A stretch of 64,000 bases of DNA, from NCBI RefSeq assembly GCF_010435915.1, contig NZ_JAAFZH010000007.1, forward strand, positions 124,001-188,000. The letters are read 5' to 3'. The stretch is from Spirosoma terrae. GTDB lineage: Bacteria > Bacteroidota > Bacteroidia > Cytophagales > Spirosomataceae. Shown here in pieces: positions 1 to 9,120 of the stretch (its first letter is position 1; every line of letters starts with the position of its first letter). The notes beneath the pieces are model-generated. The model worked only from the letters and a program-made list of their open reading frames with translations, was not told the DNA's origin and ran no database searches. The position numbers and the translations under genes were made by a program.

Positions 1-908
1 GACTCCGAATTCGTATACTTATTCCAATCGCAGTTAGTATTGGTTGCGGGCGTATCGGGGAAATTTAAACGCATAGTACTGCATTGATTCTCTGTAATGG
101 TAATATTTCCACTCCAGGTAACCCCCGTATTGCTTCTGGCCGTGTAAGCGTACGTACCAGGCGGACGAGTTACGGTTACGCTGGCACCGCAGTTCGGGGC
201 AGAATTGTAGTAGCCTGTAATGGTACCAGCAGCCGTACCATCAACTGTTACGTCTATACTATTCCATCCGGTTGACTGGCTCGTCCAGAATACAGCTTGT
301 CCGGTAGTAGCGGCTTTTCCAATAACCAGATTTTTTGAGGTTTCAGCCGAGCCGCCTGCTCCTGTTGCGACCAGTTTAACCGTATAGGAACCATCCTTCG
401 TAAACTGTTTGGTTGGGTTCGTTTGCGTAGACGTAGTACCATCTCCAAAATCCCATTTATAGCCACTGGCATTTGACGACGTATTGGAAAACGAAACTAT
501 TGCCGGAGCCACTAAATTTTGGGAGGGAGAATACGTAAAACCAGCAGTAGGTGGCTTAGCAACAGGTGGACTATCAATGTAAATTGTTTGCGAATACGTA
601 TCGGTTCCCCCCTCGCCTTTGGCTGCGAGCGTAATGGTATAAACCCCACCAGCACTAAACGTCAGCGTAAGATCGTTGCTGGTGGCAGTTTGGCCAGTAC
701 CGTACGTCCAGACATAACTGGTCGAATTGTTGGATTTGTTAGCGAAAGAAATAGTTACCGGGGCTACTAAATTCGTGGTAGGTGAATAGCCGAAAAAAGC
801 GACAGGTTTGGGAGTAGGCTCTTTCTGATCGCAGCTTCCAGTAATAAAGAGTAGCGATAAAATTGACAGATAAACGCTCAGATAGCTTCTTACGAGTTGT
901 GTTTTCAT
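1..908 (-). CDS. PKD-domain lipoprotein, partial (C-terminus beyond left edge)
   Basis: Reads from an ATG at 908 to the window edge with no stop, so about 302 residues are seen and the C-terminus is missing. The N-terminus is a lipoprotein signal: a hydrophobic stretch ending in a lipobox at Cys26 (ITGSC). Two PKD-type Ig-like repeats follow, at roughly residues 35-110 and 118-200; the second has the typical WDFGDG motif, the first a degenerate WTYGTG. Beyond them is a Thr/Ser/Gly-rich, probably beta-sheet region that I do not recognise. PKD repeats usually mediate contacts outside the cytoplasm, so a surface or periplasmic lipoprotein is likely. It is divergent from the sensor kinase at 1042. 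Partner and exact role cannot be read from sequence. Confidence 0.85.
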   Translation of the reverse strand, partial: MKTQLVRSYLSVYLSILSLLFITGSCDQKEPTPKPVAFFGYSPTTNLVAPVTISFANKSNNSTSYVWTYGTGQTATSNDLTLTFSAGGVYTITLAAKGEGGTDTYSQTIYIDSPPVAKPPTAGFTYSPSQNLVAPAIVSFSNTSSNASGYKWDFGDGTTSTQTNPTKQFTKDGSYTVKLVATGAGGSAETSKNLVIGKAATTGQAVFWTSQSTGWNSIDVTVDGTAAGTITGYYNSAPNCGASVTVTRPPGTYAYTARSNTGVTWSGNITITENQCSTMRLNFPDTPATNTNCDWNKYTNSE

Positions 909-973
909 GGTTGTTTGTGTGGATAGTAGCAGAAAGCTCAGAACAAAGGTGACTGAAAAACCCTGCGAGAGGC

Positions 974-1022
974 AATACCACTTTTGTGGTATTTTGAACT
1001 TAGTCACCAAAAAATATCTTTG
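974..1022 (+). promoter_or_regulatory. Promoter of the sensor kinase operon, with upstream hairpin
   Basis: TTTG at 993-996, an 18-nt spacer and TATCTTTG at 1015-1022 match the Bacteroidota -33/-7 promoter. Just upstream lies an 8-bp inverted repeat with a four-T loop (974-981 and 986-993), which touches the -33 box and could be an operator. Start codon follows at 1042. Confidence 0.65.
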
Positions 1023-1041
1023 GCTACGCAAATCCGCTTCG

Positions 1042-2940
1042 ATGACAAAAGGCCTGATTATTAGCTACCTGTGGCTAACCGCACTTGTGGGCTGGTCACA
1101 GTCAGTTGAGCCAATCCAGATTGGGAATGAACCAGATTGGCCACTACAAAACCATCTTTTACTATTTAGGCCAGCATCGTGGCTTACCCCTTCGCAGGCT
1201 TTTGCGGCTGCCAAAACATCGCCCACTATCCGTCTTACGAAACAACACCTCAATCTGGGTCTTGAGCCTAACTATGTGTGGTTGTATTTCAAGTTGATGA
1301 ATACAGGAGGTGCTCAGACCGTCGTCTTTCAGCTCGATCGTGTTGATATACACCGCCTTCAGTGTTTTCGCCGACGGAATGGCCAGATCGATACATTAGC
1401 CCTTATGGGCGATGCCTTCCCGTTTTCGGATCGCCCGATCAGGATTAATTATTTTGCAATTCCTATTCCACTTCAAGCGGGCGAACAATCCGAAATTATG
1501 GTTCTCCTCGACAAGCGGGATGAGTTCATTTCGGGAAACCTGACCCTCTCTTCATCCGACAAATTTTTACAGACCGTTCGGCTCGATACCGCACTGATTG
1601 CCTTTTTCCTCGGCATGGCCGGGTTTATTTTTCTCTTCAACTTTCTACTCTGGCTTTCTCTTAAAGATTCGGTGCACCTATTTTTTATGGCTCACCTGGC
1701 TTCTACTACAGTCTTTGTGCTTAGTAGTCTTGGCTATGGCTTTGAGTTTATATGGCCCGAGTTACTGTACAGTAATTCACTTATGCTGACCATGTTATCG
1801 GCGCTTTGGGCCAGCACCAACCTGTTTCTGATGAAACGCTTTCTGGGACTCAATCCAGCAACCAGCCAGTATGCAAAGGCCACAACCTGGTTAGCGTGGT
1901 ATATCCTGATTTTGTCTTGGGTAGGTTGTTCCATCGCCTTATATCAACAGCAACAACTACCAGTATTTATTCTTAAGCTAGGTGAATTTCTGCTTGTAAC
2001 CTGGATCATCGCCAATACCATTCTTGTGGTAGCAATATTCACCGAACAAATTCGAAAGAAGAATGAAGCCGCCTATGTATACGTAGCAGCTCTTAGTTTC
2101 ACCATCCTGGGCACCATCGTCTACACACTGACTCTACTGAACGTATTAAATGGAGGACACTACACCACCAACTGGCTGCTGCCAGGCTTTCTGCTGGAAC
2201 AAATCACGCTGGCTTTTGGCCTGACCATGCGGTATAACCGCTTCCGACAACAGAACCTCAACCTTCAACTGGATCTGGCCCAGGAACGTAACCAGACAAC
2301 AACGCAGGTAATAAACGCCCAGGAAGCCGAACGTCGACGGCTGGCGGCTGACCTGCACGATGACCTTGGTGGTACGCTGGCGACGCTAAGACGCCGATTG
2401 GGAGATCTCCGTCTGCGGCTACGTGATCCTATGGCTACTGAAGCGCTCGCTCAGCTTGAACCGCTGGTACAAAAAAGTACGTATGATCTCCGGCGGATTG
2501 CTCATAATCTGATGCCCCCCGAATTTGACCGACTGGGCCTGCGACACGCTCTCGACCAGCTGGTACAGAGTCAACCGATGCGCCCCACCCGATTTTCATT
2601 TGTGGTAGCGGGTCAGGAACGACGGTTACCATTGGATGTCGAACTGAATTTGTATCGAATTATTTCCGAATTAGTACAGAACATCCATAAACACGCCGAA
2701 GCTGAGCAAGCCGCCGTGCAACTGCTTTACTATGAGGATTATCTGTCGGTGACGGTCGAAGATAACGGGCTCGGCAGCCAGGCAACAAAAAAGAAGGAGA
2801 TTGTGGCGGGTCTTGGCCTGAAAAATAGTAGTTTACGGGCCGAATATATTGGAGCGCGGCTACGTAGGGACGTAACGGAAGCCGGTACGCTGATCGTGCT
2901 CGATATTCCTTACGTAACGCCGTCCCATGGCTCCTCCTAA
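1042..2940 (+). CDS. 7TM sensor histidine kinase (NarL-type, HisKA_3)
   Basis: Sensor kinase of 632 residues. A longer reading frame opens at 907, but the ATG at 1042 gives a clean signal peptide (MTKGLIISYLWLTALVGWSQ) and sits 20 nt behind a good promoter, so I chose it. Order of parts: signal peptide, periplasmic beta domain to about residue 175 (7TMR-DISM extracellular type), about seven membrane segments (180-395), a coiled linker, a HisKA_3 dimerisation domain with the phospho-acceptor His439 in ADLHDDLGG, and a HATPase domain with the N-box around ELVQNIHKHAE and a DNGLG motif. The stop overlaps the next gene by 14 nt, so kinase and regulator are made together. The ligand is unknown; 7TMR-DISM kinases often sense carbohydrate or envelope signals, which is family knowledge only. 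Confidence 0.9.
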   Translation: MTKGLIISYLWLTALVGWSQSVEPIQIGNEPDWPLQNHLLLFRPASWLTPSQAFAAAKTSPTIRLTKQHLNLGLEPNYVWLYFKLMNTGGAQTVVFQLDRVDIHRLQCFRRRNGQIDTLALMGDAFPFSDRPIRINYFAIPIPLQAGEQSEIMVLLDKRDEFISGNLTLSSSDKFLQTVRLDTALIAFFLGMAGFIFLFNFLLWLSLKDSVHLFFMAHLASTTVFVLSSLGYGFEFIWPELLYSNSLMLTMLSALWASTNLFLMKRFLGLNPATSQYAKATTWLAWYILILSWVGCSIALYQQQQLPVFILKLGEFLLVTWIIANTILVVAIFTEQIRKKNEAAYVYVAALSFTILGTIVYTLTLLNVLNGGHYTTNWLLPGFLLEQITLAFGLTMRYNRFRQQNLNLQLDLAQERNQTTTQVINAQEAERRRLAADLHDDLGGTLATLRRRLGDLRLRLRDPMATEALAQLEPLVQKSTYDLRRIAHNLMPPEFDRLGLRHALDQLVQSQPMRPTRFSFVVAGQERRLPLDVELNLYRIISELVQNIHKHAEAEQAAVQLLYYEDYLSVTVEDNGLGSQATKKKEIVAGLGLKNSSLRAEYIGARLRRDVTEAGTLIVLDIPYVTPSHGSS

Positions 2941-3562
2941 CCGTCTACTCTTAATTGATGATCATCGGCTGTTTAACGATGGTCTAAAAAGCTTACTGGA
3001 TGCCCAGCCCGATCTGACTGTGTGTGGGCAAGTATTCACAGCGACCGATGCCCTGTCTGCCGTTCATCGCTTTCATCCTCAACTGGTATTGCTGGACATT
3101 AATCTACAGGGAACAAACGGCATTGACCTGGGTATACAGTTGATCCGCCAGTTCACGGGACTACGGGTAATACTACTGACGATGTACAACCAGCCTAAAC
3201 TGCTGGAAGAAGCACGGCGGGCAGGCCTGCAGGGTTACCTGCTTAAAGAAGCAACGACCGACCAACTGTTAACAGGTATCCGTACGGTATTGAGTGGAGG
3301 GACTTTTTTTAAGCTGGACGACCCCGAAAGCAGCCCCATGAACGATCCGTTCAATGACGACTTTGCCCGTCGGCTGAATCTGACGTTTCGGGAGGTCGAA
3401 ATAATCCGGCTCATCTGCCAGGGATTAAGCAGCGAGCAAATTGCCGAGCAGTTAAACCTGAGCATAGAAACCATTAAAACTCACCGAAAAAATATTTACT
3501 TTAAGCTGAATATCAGCAAAGTAGCCGATCTGATTCAGTTTGCCATAAAACAAGGTTTATGA
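2927..3562 (+). CDS. LuxR/NarL-family response regulator
   Basis: Response regulator of 211 residues and the obvious partner of the overlapping kinase. The receiver domain (1-125) has the acidic pair Asp11/Asp12, phospho-acceptor Asp57 (LLDINLQG), Thr85 and Lys107. A LuxR-type helix-turn-helix fills the C-terminus (about 150-211; LTFREVEIIRLICQGLSSEQ), with the recognition helix in SIETIKTHRKNIYFKL. It starts inside the kinase stop region, so translation is probably coupled. It should act as a DNA-binding dimer after phosphorylation. Targets are not evident, though the inverted repeat at 974-993 in front of the kinase is a candidate for autoregulation. Confidence 0.92.
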   Translation: MAPPNRLLLIDDHRLFNDGLKSLLDAQPDLTVCGQVFTATDALSAVHRFHPQLVLLDINLQGTNGIDLGIQLIRQFTGLRVILLTMYNQPKLLEEARRAGLQGYLLKEATTDQLLTGIRTVLSGGTFFKLDDPESSPMNDPFNDDFARRLNLTFREVEIIRLICQGLSSEQIAEQLNLSIETIKTHRKNIYFKLNISKVADLIQFAIKQGL

Positions 3563-3811
3563 GACTGTGGATTGCTACGTACCCAATCGCCCTGGCAAAC
3601 GCTTTACTTGTCGCAGGGTAAAGTGGATGCCGACCCTCTTTATAAGCGCTGGGTAACGGTGAACGATTTCTGAGGTATTGATTTTGAGTTTAGATGCTCG
3701 ATAATCGACTTTGTTGTTGATCAAGCGGCTACGTAGCAGCCTGAAAGACCGATTGACAGCCCAGAAATAGCCTTCTAGCAACCATTAGCAGGCAGAACGG
3801 CCAAAAAATGG

Positions 3812-3819
3812 TATCTTTG
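3812..3819 (+). promoter_or_regulatory. Probable -7 element of leuS promoter
   Basis: TATCTTTG fits TAnnTTTG exactly and lies 32 nt before the leuS ATG. No clear TTTG is found at the -33 distance. The rest of the 3563-3851 spacer holds no gene that I can support; it contains two CTACGT sites (3575, 3729). Confidence 0.5.
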
Positions 3820-3851
3820 CCCATATTTCCGCAGCAATTTTATCCGTACAT

Positions 3852-6689
3852 ATGGAGTACAATCACCGCCAGACCGAGCAGAAATGGCAACGGTTCTGGG
3901 ACGAGAAGCATACCTACCAACCAGAAGACCATTCAAACAAACCGAAGTACTACGTACTCGACATGTTTCCCTACCCATCCGGTGCGGGACTGCACGTAGG
4001 TCACCCACTGGGCTACATTGCCTCCGATATCGTTTCGCGCTACAAACGGCTTAAGGGCTATAACGTACTGCATCCGATGGGCTTTGATTCGTTTGGTTTG
4101 CCCGCCGAACAGTATGCTATTCAAACGGGGCAGCATCCGGCCATCACGACCGAGCAAAACCTGGCCCGCTACATCGAGCAACTCAAAAATATTGGTTTCA
4201 GCTACGACTGGACCCGCGAAGTGCGCACGTCTGATCCGTCTTATTACAAATGGACGCAGTGGATCTTCATGGAGCTGTTCCGCAGTTGGTACAATAAAGA
4301 AACAGATAAGGCAGAACCTATTGACACGCTGTTTGCCAAGTTTTCTGCTACCGGAACGGCTGGTATTCAGGCTGCGTGCGATGAAGACGTACCAACGTTT
4401 ACGGCCGATGAATGGAACGCCAAAAGTGAAGAGGAACAATACGAAATTTCCCTAAAATATCGCCTGACGTTTCTGGCCGACGCCGTTGTGAACTGGTGTC
4501 CGGCATTAGGAACAGTGTTGGCTAATGATGAAGTTAAAGATGGAGTTTCTGAACGCGGGGGTTATCCGGTTGAGCAGAAACTGATGCGCCAATGGATGAT
4601 GCGCATAACAGCCTATGCCGATCGTCTACTGACCGGGCTGGACACCATCGACTGGACCGAATCCCTGAAAGAACAACAACGTAACTGGATCGGCAAATCC
4701 GTTGGGGCCAGCGTACGGTTCGCGATTCAGGATTCGTCGAAATCGATTGAGGTGTTCACCACCCGTGTCGATACGATCTACGGCGTTACGTTCATGGTTC
4801 TGGCACCAGAACACGAGTTGGTGGCTGAGTTGACCACTCCAGAACAGCAGGAAGCGGTTGACACCTACGTGAATGCCGCCAAAATGCGCTCTGAACGGGA
4901 TCGTATGTCCGATACGAAAACGGTTTCGGGTGTATTCACGGGTAGTTATTGCCTTAACCCATTCAGTGGCGAAAAAGTCCCTATCTACCTGGCCGACTAC
5001 GTATTGGCCGGTTATGGTACCGGGGCCGTGATGGCCGTTCCGTCGGGCGATCAGCGCGACTGGACGTTTGCGACTCATTTTGGTTTGCCCATCATTCCGA
5101 TTCTGGATGCGCAAAAAGATATTGATAAACAGGCCGATAATACAAAAGAAGGTCACTATATCAATTCCGGCATCATCAATGGAATGACCTACAAGGAAGC
5201 AACGGCAACTCTGATTGCCTGGCTGGAAGAACGCGGCCTTGGAAACGGAAAAGTCAACTTCCGTATGCGCGACGCTGTATTTAGCCGCCAGCGCTATTGG
5301 GGTGAGCCCGTACCGGTTTACTTTAAAGAGGGCGGTTCGACGGGTCGTTTGCCGTACCTGATCGACGAAAGTGATCTGCCACTAGAGTTGCCCGCTATCG
5401 ATAAATACCTACCCACCGAAACCGGCGAGCCCCCGCTGGGTCGGGCTGAGGACTGGAAATACAAGGGCGAGTACGAATACGAATTGAGCACCATGCCGGG
5501 CTGGGCGGGCTCTTCCTGGTACTGGTATCGGTACATGGACCCTCAAAATAAGGAGGCTTTCGCGTCGAAAGAAGCAATCGACTACTGGCAGAACGTGGAT
5601 CTGTACATTGGCGGAACAGAGCATGCTACTGGGCACCTGCTTTATAGCCGATTCTGGAATAAATTCCTGAAGGATCGCGGGTACGTACCGCAGGAAGAAC
5701 CATTCAAAAAACTGATCAACCAGGGCATGATTCAGGGCCGGTCGAACTTTGTGTATCGGTTAAAAGGGACCGGCGTTGACGGTAAAGCTCCTGTTTTTCT
5801 GTCACTCAATCAGGTAGGCGATCAGGAAGTGACCCCGCTTCATGTCGACGTCAATATCGTCAATAACGACGTACTGGATATTGAGGCTTTCAGAAAGGCA
5901 CGTCCTGACCTGACAACAAATTCAACGGGAGAACCCGCTGAATTTGTGCTGGAACCAGACGGACGTTACGTTGTCGGAGCAGAGGTCGAGAAAATGTCGA
6001 AGTCGAAGTTCAACGTCGTGAACCCCGACGACATCGTCGAGAAATACGGCGCCGACGTACTACGTCTCTATGAAATGTTCCTGGGTCCGCTGGAGCAGGC
6101 AAAACCCTGGAATACCAATGGTATCGACGGCGTTCACCGCTTCATCCGTAAATTCTGGCGGATGTTCTACAAGGACAATGCGGCTGGGGAAAGCGAGTGG
6201 ATCGTTACCGACGAACAACCTACTCCTGCCGAGCTAAAAATTCTGCACAAAGCCATTCAAAAGGCCGAAAACGACATTGAAGCCTATTCGTTCAATACGT
6301 CGGTAAGTGCCTTTATGGTCTGTGTGAATGAGTTGACGGCCTTGAATTGCCGTAAGCGGGCTATTTTGCAGGACCTGATACTGATTCTCTCTCCTTATGC
6401 ACCACACATTACCGAAGAGTTGTGGGCGGCACTAGGCCACGAACCGGGCACCTTGTCGAAAGCATCGTTTCCCGTTTTCAACCCAAATTATCTGGTTGAA
6501 GACGCGTTTGAGTACCCGATTCAAATCAACGGTAAAGTGCGGACTACGATCAGCTTCGCCATTGATCGGGCACCGACCGAAATCGAGAAAGAAGTGCTGG
6601 CCGACGAAATTGTCCAGAAATGGCTGGATGGTAAATCACCGAAAAAAGTGGTAGTGGTGCCGAAACGCATTGTGAACGTTGTGATTTAA
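3852..6689 (+). CDS. leuS: Leucyl-tRNA synthetase
   Basis: Class I aminoacyl-tRNA synthetase of 945 residues that charges tRNA-Leu with leucine in the cytoplasm. Visible landmarks: the HIGH signature as HVGH at 48-51 in an N-terminal Rossmann fold, a CP1 editing domain with the threonine-rich TTRVDTIYG segment, the KMSKS loop at 714-718 ([15 protein letters not shown]), and a C-terminal anticodon-binding region. Length is slightly above the bacterial average, with an extra segment around residues 630-700 before KMSKS, as is common in Bacteroidota. It is a single-gene unit with its own -7 box, ended by the long hairpin at 6706. Confidence 0.98.
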   Translation: MEYNHRQTEQKWQRFWDEKHTYQPEDHSNKPKYYVLDMFPYPSGAGLHVGHPLGYIASDIVSRYKRLKGYNVLHPMGFDSFGLPAEQYAIQTGQHPAITTEQNLARYIEQLKNIGFSYDWTREVRTSDPSYYKWTQWIFMELFRSWYNKETDKAEPIDTLFAKFSATGTAGIQAACDEDVPTFTADEWNAKSEEEQYEISLKYRLTFLADAVVNWCPALGTVLANDEVKDGVSERGGYPVEQKLMRQWMMRITAYADRLLTGLDTIDWTESLKEQQRNWIGKSVGASVRFAIQDSSKSIEVFTTRVDTIYGVTFMVLAPEHELVAELTTPEQQEAVDTYVNAAKMRSERDRMSDTKTVSGVFTGSYCLNPFSGEKVPIYLADYVLAGYGTGAVMAVPSGDQRDWTFATHFGLPIIPILDAQKDIDKQADNTKEGHYINSGIINGMTYKEATATLIAWLEERGLGNGKVNFRMRDAVFSRQRYWGEPVPVYFKEGGSTGRLPYLIDESDLPLELPAIDKYLPTETGEPPLGRAEDWKYKGEYEYELSTMPGWAGSSWYWYRYMDPQNKEAFASKEAIDYWQNVDLYIGGTEHATGHLLYSRFWNKFLKDRGYVPQEEPFKKLINQGMIQGRSNFVYRLKGTGVDGKAPVFLSLNQVGDQEVTPLHVDVNIVNNDVLDIEAFRKARPDLTTNSTGEPAEFVLEPDGRYVVGAEVEKMSKSKFNVVNPDDIVEKYGADVLRLYEMFLGPLEQAKPWNTNGIDGVHRFIRKFWRMFYKDNAAGESEWIVTDEQPTPAELKILHKAIQKAENDIEAYSFNTSVSAFMVCVNELTALNCRKRAILQDLILILSPYAPHITEELWAALGHEPGTLSKASFPVFNPNYLVEDAFEYPIQINGKVRTTISFAIDRAPTEIEKEVLADEIVQKWLDGKSPKKVVVVPKRIVNVVI

Positions 6690-6705
6690 TACGTTCATCT
6701 ATTCA

Positions 6706-6772
6706 CCAAAATTGCCAAACCGTCAAATGCCATATCTCGAAGATATGGCATTTGACGGTTTGGCAATTTTGG
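6706..6772. terminator. 67-nt near-perfect palindrome between convergent genes
   Basis: Arms 6706-6737 and 6741-6772 are exact reverse complements (32 bp) around a 3-nt loop. It lies 16 nt after leuS and 10 nt from the end of the convergent monooxygenase gene, so it probably terminates both. It lacks a clear U-tract, and its arms are far longer than an ordinary intrinsic terminator. Confidence 0.7.
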
Positions 6773-6782
6773 CCTGCAAACT

Positions 6783-7802
6783 CTAAACAACGGCTGCAAT
6801 AGATGTCTGGGCCGTTAGTGCGTCTCGCGCCTGGGCGGCAATGGCAATCGAACGTTTCCTGGCTTGATGATCGAAAATAGGAGCCGAAATGATCAACTCG
6901 TTCGCTTTTGTCTGATCGATTATCTCGGCCAGCCTCTGCCGCACCGTGTCAGGCGAACCAACGACCGAAAAACTCAGGACCTGTTCAATACCAGCCAGCT
7001 CAAAGTCGGGCCAGTATTGGCGTATATCATCCACGGGCGGCTGCATTTGTCTGGCCTTACCACGCCGAATATGTAAAAATTGCTGCTGAACAGACGTAAA
7101 CAAGCGCTGCGCTTCCTTGTCGGTATCGGCAGCCACTACGTTAGCAGCTACCATAGCATAGGGTTCCTGAAGGTAGGGCGACGGCTTAAACCGGGACCGA
7201 TAAACTTCCAGCGCCCGCATGAGCTGAGCAGGCGAAAAGTGCGATGCAAATGCGTAGGGCAATCCGAGCACCGCAGCCAGTTGCGCTCCATATAGGCTTG
7301 AACCCAATATCCAGACCGGAATAGTCAGGCCAATGCCTGGTATCGCCTGCACAAACTGGTTCGTATCGTCATCGGGCTGAAAGTAATTCAGCAATTCCAG
7401 TACGTCCTGCGGAAATGAATCGACATTGGTCTCTTCCCGACGTAACGCTCTGGATGTCAACTGATCAGAGCCTGGCGCGCGACCAAGTCCCAAATCGATC
7501 CGACCGGGGTATAAAGACTCCAACGTGCCGAACTGTTCGGCGATAACAAGTGGCGAATGGTTCGGGAGCATAATACCGCCCGATCCCACCCGGATTGTAT
7601 TCGTACCACCCGCAACGTACCCGATCACGACCGACGTAGCAGCGCTGGCAATGCCAGGCATATTATGATGCTCCGCCAGCCAATACCGGTTAAAACCCAG
7701 CTTCTCGGCATGTTGGGCAAGATCAAGCGAATTTTGTAATGCCTGGGTAGCTGAATCACCAGCTACAATCGGCGAAAGGTCCAAAACTGAAAAGGGAATC
7801 AT
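6783..7802 (-). CDS. LLM-class flavin-dependent oxidoreductase
   Basis: Luciferase-like monooxygenase of 339 residues, of the single-component group typified by E. coli YhbW. Family marks: N-terminal strand [12 protein letters not shown], the [10 protein letters not shown] segment (residues about 41-50), [39 protein letters not shown] around 73-112, and a C-terminal [12 protein letters not shown] segment. Such proteins use FMN or F420 to oxidise small molecules; the substrate cannot be told from sequence. The ATG at 7802 is the natural start. It is convergent with leuS and divergent from the phosphodiesterase at 8069. The spacer 7803-8068 holds a 6-bp inverted repeat (TTGTTC at 7956, GAACAA at 7972) and no gene. 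Confidence 0.88.
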   Translation of the reverse strand: MIPFSVLDLSPIVAGDSATQALQNSLDLAQHAEKLGFNRYWLAEHHNMPGIASAATSVVIGYVAGGTNTIRVGSGGIMLPNHSPLVIAEQFGTLESLYPGRIDLGLGRAPGSDQLTSRALRREETNVDSFPQDVLELLNYFQPDDDTNQFVQAIPGIGLTIPVWILGSSLYGAQLAAVLGLPYAFASHFSPAQLMRALEVYRSRFKPSPYLQEPYAMVAANVVAADTDKEAQRLFTSVQQQFLHIRRGKARQMQPPVDDIRQYWPDFELAGIEQVLSFSVVGSPDTVRQRLAEIIDQTKANELIISAPIFDHQARKRSIAIAAQARDALTAQTSIAAVV

Positions 7803-8068
7803 ACTACGTCGGTATTTATGATAAACAGCGCATTTAAGATAGAATCAATAACTTACATCTATAGTAGTAATAAGAGCAGTTTACCTACCCTCGCCGTAAC
7901 TATGAATTCTGGCATTGTCCTTCTATTTTCACATCGGTGATGCTAATGCGGTCTATTGTTCAATGACTATCGAACAACCATTTCTGATCCTGCAACAACG
8001 TATCTTATTGAAACGGTTCCTATACTCGCGTGACTGGCCTTCAATTTTTATTTGGTTTCTTACTACCT

Positions 8069-8947
8069 ATGATTCATAAATACGCTTTGTTAATTGGTTT
8101 AAGTGTTGGCTTTGCTGCCTGCTCGCCAAAAACGTACACCAACATTCCAGCCGGTAATGGGCCCGAGTTTTTTAGTTATAAAGCCAATCAGGCTACCCAA
8201 AAACCACTGGCCAAAATCTCGGCGCATCGGGGGGGGGGCGACTTAAAGGGGTATCCTGAAAACTGCATTGAATCGTTTGACTACCTGGCCAAAAAGTTAC
8301 CCGTTATTATCGAATGCGATATTGACCTGACAAAAGATAGCGTCATGGTTATGATGCACGATGCCACGCTCGACCGCACCACAACGGGAACGGGCAAGCT
8401 CATTGATAAGAACTACGCGGAGCTTGCTGCCTATCGTCTGGAAGACAATATGGGTAACGTAACACCCTATAAAATTCCGACACTGGAACAGGTGCTAATG
8501 TGGGGTAAAGGAAAAGTAGCGTTCACATTGGACGTGAAACGTAACGTTTCGTTCGACAAAGTGATCGATATGGTACGTAAAACCAAGATGCAGGACTACG
8601 TAGCAATTATTACCTATAATGCCCAGGATGCAGCCAAAATCAATAAACTCGACCCGAGTCTAATGATTTCGGTCACAATACGTAACCGGGCAGAATATGA
8701 CCGCTTGCACGAACTCGGCATCCCCGATAATCGGATGGTAGCCTTCGTTGGCGTTAAAGAACCCGATGCTGAGCTATATCAGTTTCTCCATCAAAAAGGG
8801 ATTGCCTGCATTTTGGGAACCCTGGGCAATCTCGACAAACAGGCCGCAGCCAAAGGCAATCAGGTATACCGCAAATTTGCCGAGAACGGCGCGGATATTA
8901 TGTCGACCGACCGACCGCTGGAAGTGTGGCAAGCCGTGAAAAAATAA
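8069..8947 (+). CDS. Glycerophosphodiester phosphodiesterase lipoprotein
   Basis: 292 residues if begun at the ATG at 8069; the frame is open from 8030, but only the later start gives a proper lipoprotein signal (MIHKYALLIGLSVGFAAC). The mature part is a GDPD TIM barrel: catalytic His53-Arg54-Gly55 in SAHRGGG, PENC, the metal-binding pair in IIECDIDLT, and MHDATLDRTTTG with the second catalytic His. Closing motif STDRPLEVW is typical. The enzyme hydrolyses glycerophosphodiesters to glycerol-3-phosphate and an alcohol, here presumably in the periplasm. Odd point: the codons of the HRGGG motif contain an uninterrupted run of ten G (8229-8238), where a slip would destroy the enzyme. Confidence 0.92.
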   Translation: MIHKYALLIGLSVGFAACSPKTYTNIPAGNGPEFFSYKANQATQKPLAKISAHRGGGDLKGYPENCIESFDYLAKKLPVIIECDIDLTKDSVMVMMHDATLDRTTTGTGKLIDKNYAELAAYRLEDNMGNVTPYKIPTLEQVLMWGKGKVAFTLDVKRNVSFDKVIDMVRKTKMQDYVAIITYNAQDAAKINKLDPSLMISVTIRNRAEYDRLHELGIPDNRMVAFVGVKEPDAELYQFLHQKGIACILGTLGNLDKQAAAKGNQVYRKFAENGADIMSTDRPLEVWQAVKK

Positions 8948-8997
8948 CGGTATTGCCAATCGGAAACCGTTGGTCCTACTACGAAATCGATACTTTA

Positions 8998-9030
8998 TTT
9001 GTTTTTACAACTTGTATATACGTAACTTTG
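8998..9030 (+). promoter_or_regulatory. Promoter of sulfur operon 1
   Basis: TTTG at 8998-9001, 21 nt, then TAACTTTG at 9023-9030. The start codon of the first gene is at 9121, so a leader of about 85 nt is predicted, holding the hairpin at 9052 and the motif at 9094. Confidence 0.7.
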
Positions 9031-9051
9031 CAGTATTATACTTCATCCAAC

Positions 9052-9077
9052 AAAGCGGCACTTCATTGTGCCGCTTT
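9052..9077 (+). terminator. Leader hairpin upstream of tauE-like gene (attenuator or terminator)
   Basis: Ten-bp perfect stem (9052-9061 with 9068-9077), loop TTCATT, followed by a short T run. It lies downstream of the promoter at 9023, hence inside the leader of operon 1; it could also end transcription from the phosphodiesterase gene. A similar hairpin precedes the sulfite reductase gene. Confidence 0.6.
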
Positions 9078-9093
9078 TCACAAGAATAATAAT

Positions 9094-9108
9094 CTATTAT
9101 CTCGATAG
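9094..9108 (+). promoter_or_regulatory. Sulfur-operon leader motif, copy 1
   Basis: CTATTATCTCGATAG, an inverted repeat CTAT-N7-ATAG, ending exactly 12 nt before the ATG at 9121. A matching 15-mer at 19133-19147 has the same 12-nt distance from the start of the sulfite reductase gene. It may be a protein operator or an RNA element near the ribosome site. Confidence 0.5.
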
Positions 9109-9120
9109 GATTTAATCACT

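Noticed and set aside
739-981. Minus-strand frame spanning the start of the PKD lipoprotein gene
   Set aside because: It is the wrong frame of the lipoprotein gene, whose correct frame gives a lipobox and PKD repeats.
907-1041. Upstream start for the sensor kinase
   Set aside because: It would lie upstream of the promoter at 993-1022, overlap the divergent lipoprotein start and hide the signal peptide.
3575-3781. 68-residue minus-strand frame in the spacer before leuS
   Set aside because: No similarity to a known family, no promoter, and composition like spacer DNA.
3933-4439. 168-residue antisense frame in leuS
   Set aside because: Shadow of a well-supported synthetase gene; no domain features.
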